Shown: positions 26,326-34,100 of the stretch, in pieces
How positions within the stretch are numbered: position 1 is the first letter of the stretch
Layout of the letters: every line of letters begins with the position of its first letter
DNA from: a virus
Length of the DNA: 41,871 bases
Strand: one strand, 5' to 3'
IMG/VR virus record: IMGVR_UViG_3300020442_000102
Span: 1-41,871 of that record
Translations under genes and position numbers: made by a program
Notes under the pieces: generated by a model
The model's input: the letters and a program-made list of their open reading frames with translations, nothing else
Databases searched by the model: none
Told to the model about the DNA's origin: nothing

Positions 26326-26786
26326 TAGGCTACCCGTATTATGGCATTACTTGCGTCAGCAGTTGGCATTGTAATTGTAAATGTACCATTATCAGAAGAT
26401 TGTGTTGAACCAAAATTAATAACACAAACAGCAGGATTATTTGTTGCTGTGTCGTTGTAGATGATACAACCATCTGCATCTAATGTAGCACTTGTAAATT
26501 GTGGATCATTAAAATCAACAAAGGCTGTTGTACCTGATAAACTTACAGCAGTACCGGCTAGTGTCACACCACCTGTGGTATATCCATTACCATTAGCATG
26601 TTCATCATTGTTACCACCTGTCAAAGAATTAGAACCATTGTCGTAACTTGTAGTTGCTGCACCATAGTTATCGGTTGGACTTTCTTTAATCAATGCTAAC
26701 TTGAAAGTATGTGATCCAAAATTATGCGTACCATTTAACAATTCTTGCTTAAACGTGTTACATAAAGCTGTCGTAATTGTTCCCAT
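26325..26786 (-). CDS. Small structural protein after capsid module (153 aa)
   Basis: Starts MGTITTALCNTFKQELLNGT; then HTFKLALIKESP, GYTTGGVTLAG, TTAFVDFNDPQFTSATL and ADGCIIYNDTATNN. This is a frequent marine phage protein located beside fibre genes and labelled hypothetical. It is beta-rich with no charged core. The next gene's ATG overlaps its stop by one base. It is the first gene after the post-capsid stem-loop, with GGGAG upstream. It probably forms part of the tail or fibre base. Confidence 0.6.
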   Translation of the reverse strand: MGTITTALCNTFKQELLNGTHNFGSHTFKLALIKESPTDNYGAATTSYDNGSNSLTGGNNDEHANGNGYTTGGVTLAGTAVSLSGTTAFVDFNDPQFTSATLDADGCIIYNDTATNNPAVCVINFGSTQSSDNGTFTITMPTADASNAIIRVA

Positions 26787-26811
26787 TTTTTTCTCCCATT
26801 AATTATATAGA

Positions 26812-26841
26812 GAAAGAGGGCAAGTTTCCTCGCCCCCTCTC
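26812..26841 (-). terminator. Stem-loop after the capsid/decoration genes, GAAA tetraloop
   Basis: On the - strand a 13-bp stem GAGAGGGGGCGAG / CTTGCCCTCTTTC (three G-U pairs) closes a GAAA tetraloop. It starts eight bases after the decoration-gene stop. It is followed by TCTATATAATT, not a solid T run, so it may be a partial terminator or an mRNA stabiliser. Its place matches terminators after capsid genes in T7-like phages. Confidence 0.6.
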
Positions 26842-26848
26842 AAGTAGC

Positions 26849-27337
26849 CTACGCTAAGTAGTCTCTAGAGACTTCATCAGCTGCTTTTGATGAGCCTGAA
26901 TCAGTACAGTCCATCATCCATGCCCAAATACGAAACTTGCCTGTAGTTACTGCACCACCTGAAAGTGTTGCAATAGTTAAGTCAATGTTGTCGTTAGCAA
27001 CAGCCATTACAGGCTGAAATGCCGCAGGATTTTGAGCAACAACACCTGCTGCAGATGTACCATCAAAGCCATCTACAAATACGTCAGGATCTACCATGCC
27101 TAAATCTACAGTAAATGTAGATCCGTCACTAGCTGTATCAACCTCTATACCTGCATTAATTACCATTGTACCTTTTGGCACAGCGATAACAGGAATAACA
27201 TCAGCTGCTGCTAATGCACCCCCTTTATCAGATAAGGCTGTAGCAAGATTTAGCACAGTTTGAACCATGTAAGGTTTTCTACCAGGATTGGAATCCGAAC
27301 CTCTAGCAGATTGAAGTGTATTATCACCTAAAGCCAT
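26849..27337 (-). CDS. Putative capsid decoration/cement protein (162 aa)
   Basis: Encoded 14 bases after the major capsid gene. Begins MALGDNTLQSARGSD, and KPYMVQTVLNLATALSDKGG is characteristic of small head proteins of marine podoviruses. The middle (DVIPVIAVPKGTMVINAGIEV; TFTVDLGMVDPDVFVDG) is a jelly-roll-like beta protein of 160 residues. IDLTIATLSGG ... GKFRIWAWMMDCTD closes the fold. A capsid-stabilising role is inferred from size, fold and the fixed position after the capsid gene. Confidence 0.7.
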   Translation of the reverse strand: MALGDNTLQSARGSDSNPGRKPYMVQTVLNLATALSDKGGALAAADVIPVIAVPKGTMVINAGIEVDTASDGSTFTVDLGMVDPDVFVDGFDGTSAAGVVAQNPAAFQPVMAVANDNIDLTIATLSGGAVTTGKFRIWAWMMDCTDSGSSKAADEVSRDYLA

Positions 27338-27351
27338 ATTCAGTTCCTCCC

Positions 27352-28422
27352 TTACGCTACGTTATATTTAGCAGTAACAATTGCTTCAGGACGTAGTATT
27401 TTACGACCATAGAGGTGCATACCTCTTACAATGTCTGCAAATGAGTCAGGATCACGATAAGTTTCTGTCTTGCTGATTTGTTCAGCAGTAGCAACAGCAG
27501 AATCATGTCCTGCAACAATCACACCGAAATTTGTATTATTAGCTCCTGTACCTGAAGTACCTGCACCTGTACCTAATGATGGTAAGTTGCTAGAAACATG
27601 TACTCTAAATCCGCCAAGATTGTTTATAGTAAGTCCATTTTTAAGACCTGCTTCAGAATAATCAGCATTAATTAGCTTTGAATTTTCATCCTGTAGTAGC
27701 TCCATAAAAATTGGATCAACGACTAGCCAACGACCTTGAGTATCAACTTGCTGTTGATTCAATAGTCTTGACATTCTGTTAATGACTTGCATAGGTGTAA
27801 CAGTTGTAGTTACTGCACTTGCTTGACCTGGCAAGACATTTGCTAATGGAATAGAATTGTCTCCACCATTACCTGAATTGATTGCACTAAAATCACCTTT
27901 TTTAAGTTTCATAGAGCTTAACAATTCATCATTACCAGCGGTTGCAACAGCCTTTGTTCCATTAACGACTGAGTTCACAGCATTACCAACAGCATGTTTG
28001 GATGGCTGTGAGTAGCCTGACATATATGCCAATACTTCTTGGTCATAGTTATCAGATAGTCTATATGCAGCTCTGTCAGTTGCGAGTTGCATAAAGTTTA
28101 CGTGACTATGAGCTTCTTCAATGTCATCCATCTTGAAAGCATAGTAGTTTGCTTTGTCGATAACGAGACTGAAGTCCTCATCGTCTAGGTCTTGTGCGGA
28201 TACTTGCGTACCACGCTTATATTCACTAACCGAAATTTCCGGTTCCTTGATAATCTTTACTGTATCCCCTTGATTAGCAATTTCCCCGAAATAATCAGAA
28301 TTAGTGATGTCTCCAACTACAGTAGACTTACGAAAGGCAAGCTGTACTTGTTTGGAGTAAATGATCGCAGAAAAATTACCATTAGGTAAATTACCATGAC
28401 CAGCTTCTTTTGGAAAAGCCAT
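27352..28422 (-). CDS. Major capsid protein (HK97 fold, 356 aa)
   Basis: Builds the icosahedral head. Start chosen at MAFPKEAGHGNLPNGNF (28422), because AAGGAG lies eight bases upstream; a longer in-frame start at 28449 has no such site. The protein has an early N-arm (FSAIIYSKQVQLAFRKSTVV), an E-loop-like stretch (GDTVKIIKEPEISVSEYKRG), a spine-helix region (YDQEVLAYMSGY), and a P-domain end (DSFADIVRGMHLYGRKILRP). It follows the scaffold gene and precedes the decoration gene. This resembles P22-coat/N4-gp56-type capsids of marine podoviruses. The exact family cannot be settled by eye. Confidence 0.88.
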   Translation of the reverse strand: MAFPKEAGHGNLPNGNFSAIIYSKQVQLAFRKSTVVGDITNSDYFGEIANQGDTVKIIKEPEISVSEYKRGTQVSAQDLDDEDFSLVIDKANYYAFKMDDIEEAHSHVNFMQLATDRAAYRLSDNYDQEVLAYMSGYSQPSKHAVGNAVNSVVNGTKAVATAGNDELLSSMKLKKGDFSAINSGNGGDNSIPLANVLPGQASAVTTTVTPMQVINRMSRLLNQQQVDTQGRWLVVDPIFMELLQDENSKLINADYSEAGLKNGLTINNLGGFRVHVSSNLPSLGTGAGTSGTGANNTNFGVIVAGHDSAVATAEQISKTETYRDPDSFADIVRGMHLYGRKILRPEAIVTAKYNVA

Positions 28423-28550
28423 ATCACATCTCCTTAATATTTGGCTCAAGAATAGCTAACACTTAGAGAGAGGTCATACTTTTAAGGTGAATACGTATAT
28501 TGGCTTAATCGTATGAGTGGTTCTTCTTTTGTATTACTATTAAATAGTGG
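28423..28550 (-). other. 128-base gap between scaffold and capsid genes
   Basis: The longest non-coding gap in the late operon. It contains the capsid RBS (AAGGAG, eight bases before the ATG) and the palindrome ATACGTAT. A weak hairpin ACTAT-TTA-ATAGT lies near its start. I see no convincing -35/-10 pair. A longer leader before the most highly expressed gene suggests a promoter or mRNA processing site, but this is only inferred from spacing. Confidence 0.5.
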
Positions 28551-29447
28551 TTATCTTGCACCACCTGATATGTCATACACAAATTGTCCTGTACGAATCG
28601 CTTCCATGATTTTATCTTGGTTCTTTTCATACTCTCGTGTAGACATTTTATTTACTACCGACTCTTTAAGGTAGGATGCAGTTGCATCGGCTTGAGGTGT
28701 CGATCTTCCTCTTTTTGGTGAGACAGCCTTAGCGGCTGACAAATCAACATTTGATTTTGTTGATATTCCTTTATCTGCTTTATACAAATCAATTACTCTA
28801 GATGCTGCTTTAGCATCTGTTGCATTTTCGTATAGAGCATCCTGAATCCATTTAGGCTGACTTTCTGCCCAATCATGGAACTCATCTTTTTCTCTAATCT
28901 CTGCAAAGTCAGGATGAAGTGCTAGTAGTTCAGCTTCTGCTTTTTCTACTTTAGCTGATTCTCTCATTCCCTCTATTTCTTTGACTCTTTTATCTAAATC
29001 TTGTGATGCTTCTCTTGCTTTCTTGCTTGCAATAGTTTCAACTATGCCTGCAACATCAGGATATTTCTTTGCCCATGCATCAATTTCATCTTCTGATTTA
29101 GGTAAGACTAATTCATTCTTAGTTGCTAAATCTAATTGCTTTTTTAGTTTATCAATCTCTTCAGAAAGATTCTTCTCTTTATCAGCTAAATGTCTTCGTA
29201 GATCTCCATATCGCTTTTTAAATGTCTGTTCTTCCTTACTAAGGCTCTCATCTTTGCTGTCAGTTTCAGGAACTTCTGAACTCGTGACCTTTTCAGTTGT
29301 TTCTGAAACCCCATCTCCTTGTGCTTGAGAAGACAGTTGTTCCAATTCTTTTTCAGCTTGTTCTATCCTTTCCTTATTTTTATTTTTTGGTCTAGGATTT
29401 ACATATCCTGCGGTTTTTGGTTTTTCTACTTCTGCTAATTCTGGCAT
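28551..29447 (-). CDS. Capsid scaffolding protein (298 aa)
   Basis: Directs procapsid assembly inside the head, then leaves. It is acidic and helical, with a long coiled coil (QTFKKRYGDLRRHLADKEKN; LSEEIDKLKKQLDL) and a C-terminal NKMSTREYEKNQDKIMEAIR segment with RTGQFVYDISGGAR, the usual coat-binding end. The N-terminus is disordered and charged (ELAEVEKPKTAGY). Position immediately upstream of the capsid gene is the standard one. High confidence from architecture and gene order. Confidence 0.82.
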   Translation of the reverse strand: MPELAEVEKPKTAGYVNPRPKNKNKERIEQAEKELEQLSSQAQGDGVSETTEKVTSSEVPETDSKDESLSKEEQTFKKRYGDLRRHLADKEKNLSEEIDKLKKQLDLATKNELVLPKSEDEIDAWAKKYPDVAGIVETIASKKAREASQDLDKRVKEIEGMRESAKVEKAEAELLALHPDFAEIREKDEFHDWAESQPKWIQDALYENATDAKAASRVIDLYKADKGISTKSNVDLSAAKAVSPKRGRSTPQADATASYLKESVVNKMSTREYEKNQDKIMEAIRTGQFVYDISGGAR

Positions 29448-29490
29448 TATTTCCTCCTATAGGGTCTATATATTAGAGTAGCTATATTGG

Positions 29491-31191
29491 TTACTTCTTC
29501 TTTGTGGTTCTTTTTCTTTTCTTTGCAAGTCCACCCTTGTTTCCTACAAAATAAACATCTTCATCTTTTGCATCTTGACTAGACACTCCAGACTTTTTTG
29601 CAGACTTTATATTTTCTTTTGCTAAGTCTTTTGCAGCTTTTACACCTGTATCACTTTTTGCTACATTAAAAGCTGAAGTAGCTTTTTCTTGTTGTCTAGC
29701 TTGTCTTCTGTCCTCATTATCATTTTGCCTTTTCATTTCATTGAACTGATCATCAATTGCTGCAAATACATCATCATCATCAGCATCTTCACTATCGTCA
29801 GTAAATGTATATTTAGTTCCACCTGTTGCTGTTTTTGATTCTGTAATACCGGGACTACCTGTTCCTGTTCCTGTTGGATCAAAACCATAATTAGCACTAC
29901 CGGGATCATCTGTTCCTGATTTTATAAATTGTCCTGGTGGTTTTATTTTGGGTTTGGGTTTTGGATCTAGATCTGGATTAATTACACTTTCACCACCTAT
30001 TAATGTAGGATCAAAAGTATCTGACTCATACGTACCTGTTTCAGGATTCCACGCAATAGTTCTACCACCTATATTGAATGCACCCTGAATCATTCCACCA
30101 GGATTCATCTTCAGTATACCTGTTAGTATATCTATCTGAGCTTTTGAAAGATCTTCTCCTGTCTTAGGATCTTTACGACCCTCTAAAAGTGTCATAGCTC
30201 TACCTACAATATGCTTATGATTAAGTTTAACAATAGGTTTAGTTATACCTTTTAGTATGCCACCTATTAATGTATCCTCTGTGCCATCATAAAATTTAGT
30301 CATATCACCAAAATAGTCAGTCATCTTGTCCATGTTCCAACCTTTGATAAAATCATCTTCTTGTGGCTCTCTTCTTCCATCATCATCATCTGGTTGTGGT
30401 TCAGGCTCACCCTCTACTTTAGTTTCTGTTTCAGTAGGTCTAGTTTCTCCACCCTTATACTTATCATATTCAGCTTGTCCGATACGATCTATAACAAGTT
30501 TTTCTTCACTAGGATTCAACGATATCTCACTACATCCTTTTACGATATTCAAACCTGCATCACTCGTTATGTCTACATAGTTAACACCATCTACTTCTGT
30601 AGAACCTGCTGTAATTGGAACACGATTACCTGATACTAGCACTTCTTTCTGTTTACAGCCTGGTGCTATAAAACGAGCAAGTGAAGCTTGATTAGTGCTG
30701 CCCCTACTAGGATTACTAAAATAAGCATCTGTATTTGAAAAGTCTAATTTTGGTTTAGTAGTCTGCCCTGATACACCTGTAAAAACTCCCTCATTAGCAT
30801 ATATAACACCACCTCTGTTCATCATAGGCATAGGCTGTTGAGGTGCAGATTCTTTAGTTTGTAATTCAGATATGTCAAATGGCAAAGCTTGAGGTGTTTG
30901 TTCTTGTGGTACAGGCTCTCCACCTATCCTACCTCTAGCATTCATATCTGCTAATCCCATCTTAGCTTCTTGTACTGTTGTTTCATAAAACTTTAATCCA
31001 TGAAATTGTACAGCATCTGCTGGTATCACATACTCACCCTCACTCAATTGAGCAGGTATATCATCACGAACTTCTTTAGCTAATGATCCGGGAGGTACTT
31101 CATTACCACTTACAGGATCACGAGTCATGCCATCATCTTGCATTCCCCCTTGTTGCATTAGCATATTCATTTGTTCATCTTGTGTTGCCAT
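29491..31191 (-). CDS. Structural protein, DPVSGNEVPPGS family (566 aa)
   Basis: No enzymatic motif. A strongly conserved-looking opening (DPVSGNEVPPGSLAKEVRDD; IPAQLSEGEYVIPADAVQF; GLADMNARGRIGGEP) is common to hypothetical virion proteins of marine phages. MNRGGVIYANEG (124-135) is a Gly-rich tag of the sort also seen in the 708- and 332-residue proteins. Residues 260-285 and 480-500 are acidic/disordered, and the C-terminus is KKRKRTTKKK, so basic that it could bind DNA. It sits between the giant protein and the scaffold. Its start overlaps the giant's stop by 17 bases. Probably an internal head protein. Confidence 0.55.
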   Translation of the reverse strand: MATQDEQMNMLMQQGGMQDDGMTRDPVSGNEVPPGSLAKEVRDDIPAQLSEGEYVIPADAVQFHGLKFYETTVQEAKMGLADMNARGRIGGEPVPQEQTPQALPFDISELQTKESAPQQPMPMMNRGGVIYANEGVFTGVSGQTTKPKLDFSNTDAYFSNPSRGSTNQASLARFIAPGCKQKEVLVSGNRVPITAGSTEVDGVNYVDITSDAGLNIVKGCSEISLNPSEEKLVIDRIGQAEYDKYKGGETRPTETETKVEGEPEPQPDDDDGRREPQEDDFIKGWNMDKMTDYFGDMTKFYDGTEDTLIGGILKGITKPIVKLNHKHIVGRAMTLLEGRKDPKTGEDLSKAQIDILTGILKMNPGGMIQGAFNIGGRTIAWNPETGTYESDTFDPTLIGGESVINPDLDPKPKPKIKPPGQFIKSGTDDPGSANYGFDPTGTGTGSPGITESKTATGGTKYTFTDDSEDADDDDVFAAIDDQFNEMKRQNDNEDRRQARQQEKATSAFNVAKSDTGVKAAKDLAKENIKSAKKSGVSSQDAKDEDVYFVGNKGGLAKKRKRTTKKK

Positions 31192-34100
31192 TTTCTGTTC
31201 CTTGTTCTTGTGCTATAGACCCAACTAAACCTGCTCCCCCTACTCCGATTGATAAACCGGGAATTGAATATAGGGATTGCCCATTTTCTATTGACTTTTT
31301 CATTTTTGGTGTAATTTTAATTGCGACATGCATAGGTTCTTTGTTTATAATAGATTTTACATCAGATGAATCGCCTGTATATACACCTAATGTTTTTTCT
31401 AATTTAATTATATTATTATCTGTTTTATTTAAAATCTTGTTAATTTTTTCTCTAAAAGGATTATCTAAGTCAAAACTTGTTCTATTTCTTCTTTCAGCCT
31501 CACTTGCTGGCTTATCAAATATTTGTGACCATTCTTTTAACTTTTGATATTGTTCAGTTATCTGATCCCCTATACTGCCTGTATCAAGCATTAAAGCACC
31601 ATCATCTCTAGCTTCTTGTTCAACTCGCTTTGTTGAAATTGGAGTTTCTAAAATATTAGGATCTATAACAAAACCTTTTCCATAACCACCTGGCATAGGT
31701 AAAGTAGCCAATTTTCCTTGAGGAACGAAAGATCTTTGTGCAAAAACATTAGTTAAAGCACTAGCATTTTTATCCATAAATTTTACCATTTCAGGAAAAA
31801 TCATGTCCTGAAAACCTTTTATGGTGGACGAATGATCAAATAGATTTAAACCTTTTTCTCTCTTTTCCTTTAGTAATAAATCATAAATTTCATACAAAGC
31901 TTTTAATTTTATATTAGGCAATTTCATTCTAACTCTAAAATCTCTCTCATTGTATGATTGTTCAAATGTAGATTCAGTTAATCTTCCAGATGGGTTATCT
32001 ATTTCTAACATTCTAGATTGATCTTTAGAAGAATTAGGTGTCTTTACATGTATTCCCTCAAGTGTAGCATCTGGATCTAACTCTTTTGCAGTATTTAAAA
32101 ATGTAGTTTGTAAATCTTTATATGCCTGTAGCATACCTACCCCTGATCCTCTTTTCCATCTTTCATATACATATTCAGGAGCAGTAAGCACAACATAATC
32201 TTTATTTTCATCAACTGCCATTGTAAATAATCTTTTAAACATCAACTTATGTGGTTTACTGCTATCTCCAGGAGATCCAACAAAAGGAATATTAGGAGCA
32301 ATTGTTCCAAAAGTAGATCCTCCATATCCCATTCCTCTCTGTCCAAATGGGGATTTTTGTAACATGTTTCTAATTTCAGTAGTTTTTAGTGAATCTGGTG
32401 CTAATTTATCAAGCTCAACACCATACAATACTTCTTCTTCTTCTCTAGCTTTTTTAAACAATTCTTTTAATTTTTTAGGAGTACCTACCTGTATGCCCCT
32501 TTGCCTTAGAAACTGTTGAGGGTCACTTTGCATTTCTCCAATTACAATAGCATCTCTTCCCCTATATTTAGAATCAATTATTAATGCATGAGTAATTTCA
32601 GTTACATCTTTTGGAAGAGTTCCTCCAAAATGTGAACCTGGATATAAATCTCTATAAATTCCTGACGGAGTTCTAGCAAAAGCTGGAGATGCCATACGTT
32701 GTGCTGAAGCAATTTTATCATAGACTCTTTTTCTAATGTCTATTTCTTTATCTAATCTTTTTAGTAAATTTGCATCATTAGGTGTAAGCCTATTAGGATT
32801 TAGAGGATCTTCTACTATGTCAGGTGAAACAGCTAATTTTCTTTTTTTTGTTTCTAGTGTCGTTGTTTCTGTCTCATAATCCTTTAATGTTTTTTCTATG
32901 AGTTCTGCACTTGCATCTGTATACATAGATGCTGCCCCTCTAGACTTTAATGTAGAACCATAACTTTGTTGTCCTTTTGCTTTTCTAGCTATTTCTTTTG
33001 GTTGTGTGTAATCTGTATAAGTACCCAATACTATTTCTCTAGGATTGTCAGAGTCTAATGTTCGCCAAGAAGATATGTAGCTCTGTATATACTTTGCTTT
33101 ACCAATTTCTTTTGGAATCAACTTGTCATCAAATTGATCAGAATACCCACTTCGTGCTTGATAGTCTTTAGCAATATCTATAAGCTTATGTCCAATAGTC
33201 ATTTCTCTCGTATTATTTCTAATATTACTCCTTGCAGAACTACTAGATATTCCCCTATCTAAAAAATTATCTCTTTCCATAGCTTCTATAATTTGTCTGT
33301 TTCTAAGCGTATTACTACTAGATACCGACACACCCTTAGTATCTATAAAATTTCTTTTATTATATATTTTAATGAGTTCATCCATATCCACTATACTCAT
33401 ATATGAACTATTTCCATGTATTTTTAAATCTAAACCATGATTACTTGCTTTATCAGATATAGCCTGTAATCTTCTTCTAATATTTGCTGTTAAATTTTGA
33501 AATTGATTTTCAAAAGCTATTTGATCTGTGCTTTTAGTTGCAGTCAAAATACTATTTTCAGGACGAGACAACCAATCTTTTGATAGTCTATCTGAATGCC
33601 CTGTATACGTACGCATTTCTAGCTCTGTATTAGATGCAAAGTTTTTAGGACTCGTAAAAGGTGTATTAGATACAGGATTCATAGTAGCATTAATGTTATT
33701 ATAATAGAAATTTGGATTTTCTAACATAAGCCAATGCATACCTGTAACTAAAAAATCATTTAAATTAATCTCTGTCATGTTATCTTTAGTAGGCATATAT
33801 CCACCAAGATCATCAAGCTTTGCTTGTCTTATTTTTTCTTGAAAATCTCTTAATCTTTGATCTCTAAATTGTATGTAAGTAGGGTCATTCGTAGCTTGAG
33901 AAAGTTCTTGTAATGAATAAGCTTTCTTTCTGCCTAATTTATTAGTAGAAGCAAATTCTTTAACTATGTCTTTTTTTGAGTTAATTATTTCTTTTGAATC
34001 TGGATTAAAAGCCAATCTTCCAGCAGGTATTTTCTTTCCACCATAACTGTAAAAAGTTACACCACTAATATCAGGATCAACAGCTTGTGGTATTTGTTTT

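Noticed and set aside
26795-26812. TATATAAT on the - strand as a -10 promoter box for the tail module
   Set aside because: No -35 partner at the right distance, and TATAAT-like words are frequent in AT-rich DNA.
28423-28550. Capsid promoter in the scaffold-capsid gap
   Set aside because: Several AT-rich words resemble -10 boxes, but none has a supporting -35 and the phage's late polymerase is unknown; kept only as an unassigned gap.
31083-31547. Hydrophobic + strand frame (154 codons) that could pass for a membrane protein
   Set aside because: It is antisense to the end of the giant gene. Apolar runs come from reading the complement of A-rich Lys/Asn codons.
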